Shown here in pieces: positions 34,232-44,198 of a DNA stretch of 64,000 nt (position 1 is the stretch's first letter; each line of letters starts with the position of its first letter). The position numbers and the translations under genes are program-made. Source of the DNA: UBA1081 sp045636025 (GTDB lineage Bacteria; Bacillota; Clostridia; Oscillospirales; Acutalibacteraceae); contig JAZTWP010000029.1 in assembly GCA_045636025.1 (NCBI GenBank), positions 29,038-93,037 of the forward strand. Direction: 5' to 3'. A model generated the notes under the pieces. The model was given only the letters and a program-made list of their open reading frames with translations. It did not search any database and was not told the origin of the DNA.

Positions 34232-36022
34232 CTATTTTATCGGTTCAAAATCAGCAGCACCGTGTTTGCAGAGAGGACAGATAAAATCGTCGGGGAGGTC
34301 TTCTCCGTCATATACATATCCGCAGATTTTGCACACATAACCCTTTTTACCCTCTGTCTGAGGCTTGGGTTTGACATTTGCGTGATAGTAATTATAGGTC
34401 ATTGTTTCTCTGTCAGAGATAACTCTTGCCTCTGTTACAGAGCAGATGAACATTCCGTGAGTGTCAAGGTCAACATACTGCTCAACCTTGAGTGACATAA
34501 ATGAGTTTATATAGCGAGGCAGGAAAGCGAGACCGTTGTCTGAGCGCAGAGGCTCACAGTTTTCAAATTTATTCACGTTTCTGCCGCTTGCAAAACCGAA
34601 TGTTTCAAAAATGCTGAATGGTGCATCAACCGTAAGACAGTTGATGTTCATTTTGCCTGTCTGCTTTATAACGTGGTGGGAATAGTTATCCTTGTTTATT
34701 GTAACAGCAAGTCTGTTGGGAGTGTTTGTGACCTGAGTGACTGTGTTGACAATAAGACCGTTGTCTTTTTTGCCGTCGTTTGATGTTACAACGTAAAGAC
34801 CGTAACCGATGTTGAAAAGTGCGGTAAGGTCATTTTTGTTTGCCGTTGAATCCTGCTGTGCAAGGTAATCTTTACAAAGCTCTTCTGCAAGATTGTTAAG
34901 CTGTGTCTTGCTTTCATCATTGAGCGCAGACATAATTGAAACATTGTTTTCGGCAAATGTAAGATTTTTGCTTTTTTCAAACATTCTTGCCATAACTTTG
35001 TTTGCCTGAGGTGCCCAGCTTCCGTTTTCTATGAATGCAACTGTTCTGTTCATAAAATTGCGCTCTGTAAGATGATTTATGAACTCACGCATAAAGGGGA
35101 AAATTTCCGCATTATAGGTTGTTGTTGCAAGAACGAGTTTGCTGTAACGGAATGCATCTTCAACAGCTTCTGCCATATCACAACGTGCAAGGTCGTTGAC
35201 AACAACTTTGGGACAGCCGTTTGCCCTGAGTTTCTCTGCAAGCATCATAACTGCCTTTTTAGTATTACCGTAAATTGAAGTATATGCAATGACAATGCCT
35301 TCTTCTTCGGGCTGATAGCTTGACCATATATTGTAAAGATTGATGTAGTAGCCGAGGTTTTCTTTAAGCACGGGACCGTGAAGAGGACAGATAGTTTCAA
35401 TGTCAAGTTCTGCAGCTTTTTTGAGAAGTGCCTGCACCTGTGCACCATATTTGCCCACAATGCCGATGTAATATCTTCTCGCTTCGCATGCCCATTCTTC
35501 ATCGATATCGAGAGCACCGAATTTGCCGAAGCCGTCTGCAGAGAAAAGCACTTTATCCTTGCTGTCATATGTTACGATAACTTCGGGCCAGTGCACCATG
35601 GGGGCTGTCACAAATGTGAGTGTGTGGCTGCCCAGGGAAAGAGTATCGCCTTCACCGACAACAATACGGTTGTCCGCATAATCCGTGCCGAAGAAATTGC
35701 CCATCATTCTGAAAGCTTTGGCAGATGAAACAATTTTTGCTTCGGGATATGTTTTTACAAAGTTTACTATGTTTGCGGAATGGTCGGGCTCCATATGCTG
35801 AATAATAAGGAAATCAGGTTTTCTGCTGCCGAGTGCATTCTGGATATTGTCAAGCCATTCGTGAGTGAATGATGCATCAACAGTATCCATAATTGCGATT
35901 TTTTCATCAATTATTGCATATGAATTGTATGCCATGCCGTTAGGTACATCATACTGACCTTCAAAAAGGTCAATTCTGTGGTCGTTTACGCCTATATATT
36001 TTATATCGTCAGAAATGAACAT
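34232..36022 (-). CDS. Flavodiiron protein fused to flavin reductase and rubredoxin domains
   Basis: This 596-residue cytoplasmic enzyme reduces O2 (or NO) to harmless products. The diiron beta-lactamase-like domain (about 1-245) has ligands in HMEPDHSA, APMVHWPE, SADGFG and PLHGPVL. A flavodoxin-like FMN domain (AYTSIYGNTKKAV, about 250-390), a flavin-reductase-like domain (about 400-540) and a C-terminal rubredoxin (CKICGYVYDG...CPLCKHG) follow. The fusion makes a nearly self-contained electron path from NAD(P)H. It is co-transcribed with a free rubredoxin, in line with oxygen defence in an anaerobe. Confidence 0.92.
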   Translation of the reverse strand: MFISDDIKYIGVNDHRIDLFEGQYDVPNGMAYNSYAIIDEKIAIMDTVDASFTHEWLDNIQNALGSRKPDFLIIQHMEPDHSANIVNFVKTYPEAKIVSSAKAFRMMGNFFGTDYADNRIVVGEGDTLSLGSHTLTFVTAPMVHWPEVIVTYDSKDKVLFSADGFGKFGALDIDEEWACEARRYYIGIVGKYGAQVQALLKKAAELDIETICPLHGPVLKENLGYYINLYNIWSSYQPEEEGIVIAYTSIYGNTKKAVMMLAEKLRANGCPKVVVNDLARCDMAEAVEDAFRYSKLVLATTTYNAEIFPFMREFINHLTERNFMNRTVAFIENGSWAPQANKVMARMFEKSKNLTFAENNVSIMSALNDESKTQLNNLAEELCKDYLAQQDSTANKNDLTALFNIGYGLYVVTSNDGKKDNGLIVNTVTQVTNTPNRLAVTINKDNYSHHVIKQTGKMNINCLTVDAPFSIFETFGFASGRNVNKFENCEPLRSDNGLAFLPRYINSFMSLKVEQYVDLDTHGMFICSVTEARVISDRETMTYNYYHANVKPKPQTEGKKGYVCKICGYVYDGEDLPDDFICPLCKHGAADFEPIK

Positions 36023-36099
36023 ATACGTTCCTCCTTTTTGTTGAAAGAATTGAAAATTACCGTGATTCTGTTATTTTAGTATTGCTTTTTTTACGGCAA

Positions 36100-38565
36100 T
36101 TAATTCAGACTGATTTTCCAGCCGTCAAGTGAGCCTTCTATACAGTCAATTGTGAAACTGCCGTCTCTGAAAGTGACTGTTGCAAGCGCATCGCAGATGC
36201 ACAATGGAAGTGTGATGTTGTCTTTGAAAGGTTTGAAGCTGAGTGTCTTTGCAGCAGCGTCAACTTTAAGACCGAGAGCTGCATTGAGTGTTGCAAAGCT
36301 TGACATGGGACGGGTGTAGTGATGACCGCATTCCCAATGATCCCAGAAAGCGCCGAAACGCATCTGATTTTTATCAACAGATTTTACAATTGTATCTGCT
36401 ATATCATTGTTGCCCACAGCAAGACATATTGCTGCGAAAACATAACTGATGCCTGTCCATACAGCTTCAACCTGACAGTTTTTGTATGAGAAAAGTGTTG
36501 TGTTTTTGCCTTCGGGGCAGGATGCGTTGATGAGTCCTGCTTCTGCATCAAAATTGTTTTCAAAAATGAACTGAAGAACAGCCTTTACCTTTTCGTCGGG
36601 AATGTTGCCTTCAAGACCTGATACACGAAGAAACCATTCACCGTCAAGCTGGTCTGTCATAAGACATTCATCGGTAAAGTTTCCGTCGCTCCAGAGGTTG
36701 TAATATTTACCGTTCCAGAGTTTTTCTTCAAGTGATTTTTTGCCTTTTTCAAGAATTGCTGACCAATGTGCAATTCTTTCGGCATCGTTTACTTTTTCTG
36801 CAAGCATGCTTGCCGCTTTGAGTGCCGCAAGCCAGAGAATGCAGATGTATGCGGGGGTGCCTGCAAAATTCCAGGCATCATATGTGTTGCGTTTGGTGTC
36901 TGTATCGGGAAGACCGTCATTGTCCGAATCAAGTGATTCCATTGAATCCATTGCACGTTTTACATTGCCCCAGAGCTCTGAAAGATACTCTGTATCACCT
37001 GTAAAAAGGTAGTCACGCAGTACCATAAGCACAAACTGCATACTTATGTCAACACGATCAAAACCGTTGTTGACATTTTCAAGATCTGTTTGGAAACAGT
37101 GGTGTACTCTGCCGTCTTCACGCTGATGCTCTGCGCCCATTTTCATCTGTGTTTTCTGAAGGTCGGGAAAGAGTGCAAGCAGACCGAATGATGCGTGGTA
37201 AGTGATATCGGTTGTGTGATATCCGCAGAAGCCGAGTCCCTCCCAGAGACCGAATCTTCCGTTTTTGATATATGCTGAGCTTTTTATTATTGTTGAAAGA
37301 TGTGATGACCAGCATTCGGGATAGAAATCGGGCATATCTGTGTTGAAAATAAAGTCAGAAAAACCTGATGCCTTATCAAAAACAGAATCGTTTTCGCTGA
37401 GGAATCTGTTTGCTTCCAGAGAAGACGCATAGAGATTTTCATAATAGTGTCCGAGATTTTTGCCGTCTTTTGTTATGTGATTCGGGAAGTACCATGTGAA
37501 AACAAATCTGATATTTTTCTTTTCACCGGGTGCAAGTTTCACTTTTCCGCATAAAGCAGATGCACCGAATTCATAGGTCATTCTGTCTTCCTGCTGACGG
37601 CGGAAACCGTTTACAAGCTCGATTTTTTCGTTTCTGTCTGCAGGTATTGTGGGAATAATCTGACGCATTCTGTTAACAAGAGATTGTGCAAAGGGATACT
37701 GCATATATTCGTCATAAAGTGCGTCAATTTCAGCATCTGATAAGTCAGCTGTATTTTCGGGAATTGCCGAGGGCTTTCTGCCCGCTGTGCTGTTTGGAAG
37801 ATTTCCGCTTTCTCTGAAACCGAAAAGGACAGATTCCTGAGAAACACCGTAATTGCGGAAATATGCAAAAAAGTCTTTCATAAATTTTATATGCTCTGCG
37901 GCAATGAATGATTTTTCTGCATCACCGTTTATTGAGAAAGAAAAGTTTCCGCAGTTGTGAGTGCCTGTATCTTTCTCTGTATCTGAGAAAATGCAGACTC
38001 CGTTTTCTGTTTTATGAACGGAATTCACCCTGCCTGCTTCCTTGTCTGTGAAAGACGGATTGATTGTTCCGAGAAGACTTACCGTAAGTTCCTCATTGGT
38101 AGGGTTTTCAACAGTAAAATCAAGATAAAAACCGGGAGTTGCCGCAATATCTGAATTGTGAGGCACAAAAGGTGCAACGGCTTTGAGTGAAACATCGCAG
38201 GGGAGTGCGGAATCGATGTAATCAAGATTACAAACGGGGAATTTGCCGTCAAAATCAATTCTTTCCACGGGTTTGTTCCAACCGAACATGCGGTAAGTGA
38301 AATCATCGGGTTCAGTTCTCATACCGAGTTTTCTTATGAGAACATTGCTGTCTTTATCTTCACTTCTTACATAGAATGACAGTGCACCTGTGTGCTGTTC
38401 ACCGTCATCAGCTTTGTTTTCCCAGCAGACTTTTGTGATTCTGTCAACATTTGCAATCTGCCAGAAGTGGAATTCACCGTCGGGAAGAAGCTCAATACTG
38501 CCGCTGCCTATACCGCCAAGGGCAATACCGCTGTTGTGAGTTTTTGTGGTTGTTATTTTAGCCAT
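36100..38565 (-). CDS. GH116 family beta-glucosidase/glucosylceramidase-like
   Basis: This 821-residue protein matches the GH116 family (GBA2-like). The N-terminal beta-sandwich begins LGGIGSGSIELLPDGEF (about 15-380) and the (alpha/alpha)6 catalytic domain follows, with PDTDTKRNTYDAWNFAGTPAY holding the acid/base Asp. No signal peptide is visible, so it acts on oligosaccharides or glycosides inside the cell. It lies 51 bp after the GH3 beta-glucosidase gene, with a short palindromic repeat in the gap; both probably handle beta-glucosides. Confidence 0.85.
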   Translation of the reverse strand: MAKITTTKTHNSGIALGGIGSGSIELLPDGEFHFWQIANVDRITKVCWENKADDGEQHTGALSFYVRSEDKDSNVLIRKLGMRTEPDDFTYRMFGWNKPVERIDFDGKFPVCNLDYIDSALPCDVSLKAVAPFVPHNSDIAATPGFYLDFTVENPTNEELTVSLLGTINPSFTDKEAGRVNSVHKTENGVCIFSDTEKDTGTHNCGNFSFSINGDAEKSFIAAEHIKFMKDFFAYFRNYGVSQESVLFGFRESGNLPNSTAGRKPSAIPENTADLSDAEIDALYDEYMQYPFAQSLVNRMRQIIPTIPADRNEKIELVNGFRRQQEDRMTYEFGASALCGKVKLAPGEKKNIRFVFTWYFPNHITKDGKNLGHYYENLYASSLEANRFLSENDSVFDKASGFSDFIFNTDMPDFYPECWSSHLSTIIKSSAYIKNGRFGLWEGLGFCGYHTTDITYHASFGLLALFPDLQKTQMKMGAEHQREDGRVHHCFQTDLENVNNGFDRVDISMQFVLMVLRDYLFTGDTEYLSELWGNVKRAMDSMESLDSDNDGLPDTDTKRNTYDAWNFAGTPAYICILWLAALKAASMLAEKVNDAERIAHWSAILEKGKKSLEEKLWNGKYYNLWSDGNFTDECLMTDQLDGEWFLRVSGLEGNIPDEKVKAVLQFIFENNFDAEAGLINASCPEGKNTTLFSYKNCQVEAVWTGISYVFAAICLAVGNNDIADTIVKSVDKNQMRFGAFWDHWECGHHYTRPMSSFATLNAALGLKVDAAAKTLSFKPFKDNITLPLCICDALATVTFRDGSFTIDCIEGSLDGWKISLN

Positions 38566-38584
38566 AACATTTCATCTCCAAGGA

Positions 38585-38619
38585 TAAACAATAAATTAGC
38601 GGAGCTGAATTATTGTTTA
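38585..38619. repeat. Short palindromic repeat related to the MITE ends
   Basis: A 35-bp palindrome (TAAACAATAA at each end, inverted) lies between the GH3 and GH116 genes. Its first TAA is the stop codon of the GH3 gene. The ends match the terminal repeat of the element at 28958-29158. Confidence 0.65.
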
Positions 38620-40992
38620 CAGTCTGAACATCATTTCAATAATTCTCTTTACGCACAGTTCGAGTTCTGCACGGGTGAGGTCGCCTTTTTCTACGGCTGC
38701 TTTGAGTTCATCGGGGTAGCCCACGGGCATTTTAAGGTCGTTACCTGCTTTTACTTCCTTGACGGGATCATTCTTGACGCCCCAGTCGGTTTCAACCATA
38801 CCCTTGAAGCCCCATTCATAACGGAGAATACCTGTAAGGAGTTCCCAGCTTTCTGATGTGTGCTGACCGTTGATAAGATTGTATGAAGACATAACTGTGA
38901 TAGGGTCTGATTCTTTTACAGCAATTTCAAAGCCCTTGAGATAGATTTCTCTGAGTGCTCTTTCAGAGAGTCTTGAATCGTTCTGATAACGGTTTGCTTC
39001 CTTGTTGTTACAAGCAAAATGTTTCATTGAAACTGCAATTTTACTTGCCTGCATACCTCTGATGGCTGCAGCAGCGGATTTACCTGCAACAAGGGGATCT
39101 TCTGAATAATATTCAAAGTTTCTGCCGCAGAGGGGATCACGGTGAATATTGAGTGCAGGAGTAAGCCAGATGCCTATGTTGTTTTCTCTGACTTCAGCAC
39201 CGCCTGCTTTACCTACTTCATAAATGAGTTCGGGATCCCATGAGCATGCAAGAAGTGTTGCGCAGGGCCAAGCAGTTGTAGGAATACCTGTTTCTGTGTT
39301 GAGACGAAGACCTGCAGGGCCGTCTGCTGTGGGAATTGCAGGAGTGTCAAGACGATGTCTGATAGGACCGAAACAGCCTGTGTTTGCAACACCTGTGGGG
39401 GGCTGTCCTCCTACAAAATCGCAGAGTTCTTCGAGTGTGAACTGCTTGATGAATTCTTCTATTGTGCATTTTTTGCCGATATCGTCAAACTTCACAAGCT
39501 CAGCGGGGGCTTCTGCAACCATTTCGGGAACGGGTTCATAGTAATATGAAGCTTCACCCATGGGAAGTTCTTCATATGTTCCGTCAGAGAGCATTCTTTT
39601 CGCAAGTTTTGTGGGTTTGCACCACTGTCTGAGCTGTTCAACAACGGTATCTTCTGTAACGTTATATTCAAATGCGAGTTTTTCTGTATCTCTTACAGAA
39701 GTTCCCATATGGAATGTGTAAGTGCCTTTTTCAAGGACATAAGCTGTCTTCTGAATCTTGCCCAGGTCGTCAAAACTTGCCATAGAGTTTATATCAAAAC
39801 TCATAACTACAGTTTCAGATTCACCGGGTGCAAGAAGTTTTGTCTTTTTATATGCTGCAAGTTCCTTGGTGGGTTTGCCGAGTTTACCCTGAGGAGCAGA
39901 GTAGTAAAGCTGAACGATTTCTCTGCCTGCAACGTTGCCTGTGTTTTTAACTGTTACAACAGCAACGATTCTGCCTTCGCTTTCAAGACAAGCTTTTCCG
40001 CTGAAACCGAAAGTTGTATATGAAAGACCGAAACCGAAGGGGTATCTTACAAATTTGTCTGCACCGGGAATGGTTTCAAAATAACGGTAACCTACATAGA
40101 TATCGTCTGAGTAATCGCAGTACCAGAAACTCTCCCAGAAGTCATCTTTACAAGGATAGCAGTCATATGTTGTCGCAATTGTGTCAACCATTTTACCTGA
40201 GGGATTTACGTCACCGCAGAGAATGTCTGCAATTGCAGCGCCGCCTTCCATACCGCCCTGCCAGCCGAAGAGAATAGCCTGAACTTTGTCATTTTCCGCA
40301 AAATATTCGCAGTCCATTGTTGCACCTGAATTGATGACGATAATAACCTTGCTGAAAAGCTCTGCCAGTCTGTCAATGAGGTGTTTTTCAATGTCAGAGA
40401 GATAGTAGTCACCGCCCTGAGGTCTTCTGTCAACACCCTCTGCAGAAAAACGGCTGAGAGTGATGATAGCTGTGTCTGCATTTTCTGAAGCAGATTTTAT
40501 AAGCTCATCGGGGACTTCAGCTTCTGTAACGTGCATTGCGGCAAATGTGTCATATGTCATATCATCACGGAGTTGACAGAATTCCATATTGTTTACAATA
40601 TCCCAACGGGCATTTATCTGCTCTTCTGTGAGGACATTAACGCTTTCACGTTTTACATAGTCCTTATAGAAATCAACAAGGGGCATATAAATTTTTACTT
40701 TGCTCTGTTTTTCCTTTTCTTCAAAGCCTTCATAGATATTTCTTATATAGGGACAATGTACGTCACCGCTTCCGCCGCCGCCTTTTATGTATTCAATTGT
40801 CGCCTTGCCGAAAAGAGCAATTTTTTCACCCTCTGCAAGTGGGAGTGCATTATCTTTATTTTTAAGAAGAACCATACCCTGAGAAGCGGCATTTCTTGAG
40901 AGTGCAATGTGCTTGTCTGACGCCGTGACTCTTCTGCCGTCTTCCCCAAGAGGAAGACAGGGCTGATATCTGAATCTTGCAAATTTATCCAT
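38617..40992 (-). CDS. GH3 beta-glucosidase with swapped domain order
   Basis: This 791-residue glycosidase has its domains in reversed order. The (alpha/beta)6 sandwich (about 30-300, LLKNKDNALPLAEGEKIALFG) and a fibronectin-III-like domain (about 340-440) come first, and the TIM-barrel catalytic domain (about 510-780) last. The barrel shows GPAGLRLN, GRNFEYYSEDP, KHFACNNKEANR and the nucleophile region VETDWG. The same permutation is known for Ruminococcus albus beta-glucosidase. No signal peptide is seen, so it is probably cytoplasmic and hydrolyses imported beta-glucosides. A consensus promoter precedes it. Confidence 0.92.
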   Translation of the reverse strand: MDKFARFRYQPCLPLGEDGRRVTASDKHIALSRNAASQGMVLLKNKDNALPLAEGEKIALFGKATIEYIKGGGGSGDVHCPYIRNIYEGFEEKEKQSKVKIYMPLVDFYKDYVKRESVNVLTEEQINARWDIVNNMEFCQLRDDMTYDTFAAMHVTEAEVPDELIKSASENADTAIITLSRFSAEGVDRRPQGGDYYLSDIEKHLIDRLAELFSKVIIVINSGATMDCEYFAENDKVQAILFGWQGGMEGGAAIADILCGDVNPSGKMVDTIATTYDCYPCKDDFWESFWYCDYSDDIYVGYRYFETIPGADKFVRYPFGFGLSYTTFGFSGKACLESEGRIVAVVTVKNTGNVAGREIVQLYYSAPQGKLGKPTKELAAYKKTKLLAPGESETVVMSFDINSMASFDDLGKIQKTAYVLEKGTYTFHMGTSVRDTEKLAFEYNVTEDTVVEQLRQWCKPTKLAKRMLSDGTYEELPMGEASYYYEPVPEMVAEAPAELVKFDDIGKKCTIEEFIKQFTLEELCDFVGGQPPTGVANTGCFGPIRHRLDTPAIPTADGPAGLRLNTETGIPTTAWPCATLLACSWDPELIYEVGKAGGAEVRENNIGIWLTPALNIHRDPLCGRNFEYYSEDPLVAGKSAAAAIRGMQASKIAVSMKHFACNNKEANRYQNDSRLSERALREIYLKGFEIAVKESDPITVMSSYNLINGQHTSESWELLTGILRYEWGFKGMVETDWGVKNDPVKEVKAGNDLKMPVGYPDELKAAVEKGDLTRAELELCVKRIIEMMFRL

Positions 40993-41026
40993 AATTTTAT
41001 CATTCCTTAATTAAAATATTATAACA

Positions 41027-41055
41027 ATTATATAACGATGCAGATTAACAGTCAA
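41027..41055 (-). promoter_or_regulatory. Promoter for GH3-GH116
   Basis: On the minus strand TTGACT (41055-41050) and TATAAT (41032-41027) are spaced 17 bp. Confidence 0.75.
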
Positions 41056-41077
41056 GAAAAACATTGAATTAAATTTG

Positions 41078-41106
41078 TTGACATTAATGGTAAATGGTTT
41101 TATAAT
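41078..41106 (+). promoter_or_regulatory. Promoter for the AI-2E transporter gene
   Basis: TTGACA (41078-41083) and TATAAT (41101-41106) are spaced 17 bp, a perfect sigma-70-type pair. Confidence 0.85.
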
Positions 41107-41139
41107 AAGGTAAAAATACTGTGCGTAGGTGCATTTAAT

Positions 41140-42351
41140 ATGGAAATAAATTCTGAGAATCAAAAAAAAATAACACGATGGATTCTGTTTCTCGCAACCG
41201 TATGTATCCTTATTTATCTTGGTGTTAAAAATATAGGAACAGTTGCAGGCGCTGTCAAATGGGGCATAAATCTTCTTACCCCTCTTACAATGGGTATGTT
41301 TTTTGCTCTTATACTTGATGTTCCCGTCAAGTTTTTTGAATCACACATCGGCAAAAGAATAAAAAAAGAAAAAGCTAAAAAGATTGTAAGACCTCTGTCT
41401 ATGATTCTTGCAATATTTCTGATTGTGGGAATTTTTGCAGGTGTTATCGGTCTTGTTATTCCTGAAATGGTGACAGCCGTAACGATTATTGCAGAGGGTG
41501 TTATGGATGTTATCAACTCTGTTTCAAATGCAGAAATGCCCGGCATTCTTGAGAAGATTCCTTACGGTGAAACTCTTTATCATAACATTATTACGGCAAT
41601 TGATTTCAACGAAGTTGGCACAACGGTTGCAAACTGGCTTAAAAACCAGAGCAGTACTATTATGAACACGGCAGTCGGTACAGTAAGTTCCATTGTTACG
41701 GCAGTATTCAATTTTATTGTAGCAATTATTTTTGCACTGTATGTTCTTGCAAATAAAGAAAAGCTCAAGAAACAGGCTGTACGTCTTGTGAAAGCCTGGA
41801 TCCCCGGCAAATTCAGTTCGTGGATACTTCATGCAGTTTCTGTGGGATTGTCCATATTCAGAAGCTTTGTTTCCGGGCAGACCCTTGAGGCAGTAATTCT
41901 CGGTTCTCTTTGTATGATAGGTATGGCAATTCTCAGAATTCCTTATGTTGCAACAGTCGGTGCTCTTATTGCAGTTACTGCGTTTATTCCCGTTGTCGGT
42001 GCTGTTGCAGGTACGGCAATCGGTGCATTTATGATTCTTACGGAAGACCCTGCAAAGGCTCTCATTTTTGTAATTTATCTTCTCATACTCCAGCAGATTG
42101 AGGGTAATATTATTTATCCCAGGGTTATGGGCGGAAAGGTCAATCTTCCTGCAATGTGGGTTCTTGCGGCTGTTACCATCGGTGGCGGAATTGCAGGACC
42201 TCTCGGTATGCTTCTCGGTGTGCCCGTTACATCAACAATTTATGTTCTTGTAAGAGAAGAAACAGAAAAGCGTGAAAAGAGACTTGCTGCAAAAAAATCA
42301 GCAGAAAAAAAAGAGGAAGAAATTCCTTGTGAAGAAGAAGTAACAGAATAA
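41140..42351 (+). CDS. AI-2E (YdiK/TqsA-like) family transporter
   Basis: This 403-residue membrane protein has about eight helices and the family motif region GTAIGAFMIL...LQQIEGNIIYPRVMG near residue 325. Family members have been linked to autoinducer-2 export or to sodium/proton exchange; the solute is not known here. A charged C-terminal tail (KKSAEKKEEEIPCEEE) is cytoplasmic. It is monocistronic and followed by a terminator. Confidence 0.88.
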   Translation: MEINSENQKKITRWILFLATVCILIYLGVKNIGTVAGAVKWGINLLTPLTMGMFFALILDVPVKFFESHIGKRIKKEKAKKIVRPLSMILAIFLIVGIFAGVIGLVIPEMVTAVTIIAEGVMDVINSVSNAEMPGILEKIPYGETLYHNIITAIDFNEVGTTVANWLKNQSSTIMNTAVGTVSSIVTAVFNFIVAIIFALYVLANKEKLKKQAVRLVKAWIPGKFSSWILHAVSVGLSIFRSFVSGQTLEAVILGSLCMIGMAILRIPYVATVGALIAVTAFIPVVGAVAGTAIGAFMILTEDPAKALIFVIYLLILQQIEGNIIYPRVMGGKVNLPAMWVLAAVTIGGGIAGPLGMLLGVPVTSTIYVLVREETEKREKRLAAKKSAEKKEEEIPCEEEVTE

Positions 42352-42362
42352 TGTAAAGAATA

Positions 42363-42402
42363 TGCCGTCATTCCACATAAAAGGAATGACGGTTTTTTTT
42401 GC
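42363..42402 (+). terminator. Intrinsic terminator
   Basis: GCCGTCATTCC ACATAAAA GGAATGACGG with a run of eight T. Confidence 0.85.
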
Positions 42403-42410
42403 TTTTGGTA

Positions 42411-42439
42411 TTGTTTTATGCGGAACAGTTTGTTATAAT
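42411..42439 (+). promoter_or_regulatory. Promoter for the GH13 gene
   Basis: TTGTTT (42411-42416) and TATAAT (42434-42439) are spaced 17 bp. Confidence 0.7.
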
Positions 42440-42482
42440 ATAAAAAATGCATAAAAACGGCAAACCGAAAGGAGCTTTTAAT

Positions 42483-44147
42483 ATGAAAAAAACACAATGG
42501 TATAAGGATGCGGTATGCTATCAGATCTGGCCCCGTTCATTCTGTGACGGTAACGGCGACGGTATAGGCGACCTTGAGGGTGTTCTCTCAAAGCTTGATT
42601 ATCTTCAGGAGCTTGGCATCAACTGTATCTGGTTCTCACCTCTTTACTGCTCACCCAATGCTGATATGGGTTATGATATTTCAGACTACAGAAATATTTC
42701 TCCGGATTACGGTGACAATGAACTTTTCAAAAAGGTGCTTGATGAAGCTCACAAGCGTGGTATAAAAGTTATTATGGACCTTGTTGTAAACCATACATCA
42801 GACGAACATGAATGGTTCAAGCAGGGTATTGATAAAAACAGCAAATATCACGAATATTACCATTGGCGTGACGGCAAGGGCAAGAAGAATCCTAATAACT
42901 GGTCTTCACTCTTTGAAGGCAAAGCCTGGGAATACAATGCTGAAAATAATCAGTATTATCTCCACATTTTCTCAAAGAAACAGCCCGACCTCAAAATGGA
43001 AAATCCCGAAGTCAGAAGAGAAGTCAAGGAAATCATGAAATACTGGCTCGATATGGGTGTTGACGGTTTCCGTGAGGACGTTATCACATTCACTTCAAAG
43101 AGAGACGGTCTTCCCAACGGTTTCCCCATTCCTCAGGCATGCGGTATGGAGCATTACAAGGACGGTCCCCGTATTCACGAATTCCTTAAGGAATTCAGAG
43201 AAGTTCTTGACGATTACGATTGCTTCGTAGTCGGTGAAGCTCCTCTTATGACTCCCAAAAATGCTCTTAAATATATTGAAGAAAAGCCCGGTCAGGAGCT
43301 TGATATGATGTTCCACTTCCAACATATGGAAGCTGACTGTATCTTTATGGATTGTCTTAACAAGCCTTTCAGCCTCAAACAGCTCAAGAAAGTTTTCACT
43401 AACTGGCAGGATTCTCTTTACGGCAAGGCATGGAATGCTCTCTATATGGAAAATCACGACCATCCCCGTATCATCAACCGTTACGGCAGCGTGAAGTACA
43501 GAAACGCATCTGCAAAATCAATCGCAAACTCATATATGCTTCAGTGCGGTACTCCTTTCATCTATCAGGGGCAGGAAATCGGTATGATAAATATTGATCT
43601 TCCCAATGTTGAAGATTATCAGGATATCTTTGCTGTCAATAACTCAAAGACTCTGAAACTTCTCGGTTTCTCTGATGAGAAAATCAAGGAAAGACTCAAG
43701 ACTTCAAGCCGAGGCAATGCAAGAACTCCCGTTCAGTGGGATGATTCTGAGAATGCAGGCTTTTCAACAGGCACTCCCTGGATGCCTGTTAACCCCTCTT
43801 ACAAAGACGGCATAAATGCTAAGGCTGAAATGGAAGACCCCAACTCAGTTTATAATCATTACAAGGCTCTTATTAAATTCCGTAAGGAAAATCCCATTGC
43901 TGTTTACGGTAAGTATAAGGAATACAACAAATCAAGCAAGGAACTTTATGTTTACGAGCGTACATATGAAGGTAAGAAGATGCTTGTTATCTGTTCATAT
44001 TCAGAAAAACCCGTTGCTTTCACAGCTCCTGCAGGTTATGACCTTTCAAAGGGTAAGGCAATTCTCTGCAGCCATGAAAACAATCCTCTTTCAGGTAACG
44101 GCTTTACAACAAGACCTTACGAAACAAGAGTTTATTACTTTGAATAA
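42483..44147 (+). CDS. GH13 alpha-glucosidase / oligo-1,6-glucosidase
   Basis: This 554-residue cytoplasmic enzyme of the alpha-amylase family hydrolyses alpha-glucosidic bonds in small oligosaccharides. GH13 motifs are visible: DLVVNHTSDEH, the nucleophile in GFREDVI near residue 199, the acid/base Glu in VVGEAPL near residue 255 and ENHDHPR near residue 325. The motif-II residue pattern FREDV is typical of the oligo-1,6-glucosidase/sucrase-isomaltase branch. The ATG at 42483 follows AAAGGAG; the frame is open further upstream without support. Confidence 0.93.
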   Translation: MKKTQWYKDAVCYQIWPRSFCDGNGDGIGDLEGVLSKLDYLQELGINCIWFSPLYCSPNADMGYDISDYRNISPDYGDNELFKKVLDEAHKRGIKVIMDLVVNHTSDEHEWFKQGIDKNSKYHEYYHWRDGKGKKNPNNWSSLFEGKAWEYNAENNQYYLHIFSKKQPDLKMENPEVRREVKEIMKYWLDMGVDGFREDVITFTSKRDGLPNGFPIPQACGMEHYKDGPRIHEFLKEFREVLDDYDCFVVGEAPLMTPKNALKYIEEKPGQELDMMFHFQHMEADCIFMDCLNKPFSLKQLKKVFTNWQDSLYGKAWNALYMENHDHPRIINRYGSVKYRNASAKSIANSYMLQCGTPFIYQGQEIGMINIDLPNVEDYQDIFAVNNSKTLKLLGFSDEKIKERLKTSSRGNARTPVQWDDSENAGFSTGTPWMPVNPSYKDGINAKAEMEDPNSVYNHYKALIKFRKENPIAVYGKYKEYNKSSKELYVYERTYEGKKMLVICSYSEKPVAFTAPAGYDLSKGKAILCSHENNPLSGNGFTTRPYETRVYYFE

Positions 44148-44151
44148 TACA

Positions 44152-44187
44152 GATAAAAAGCCCCATTCAACCGGGGCTTTTTATTGA
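44152..44187 (+). terminator. Intrinsic terminator
   Basis: AAAAAGCCCC ATTCAACC GGGGCTTTTT between the GH13 and GH78 genes; it leaves only a short gap so some readthrough may supply the next gene. Confidence 0.75.
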
Positions 44188-44198
44188 AAGGAAAAGTT

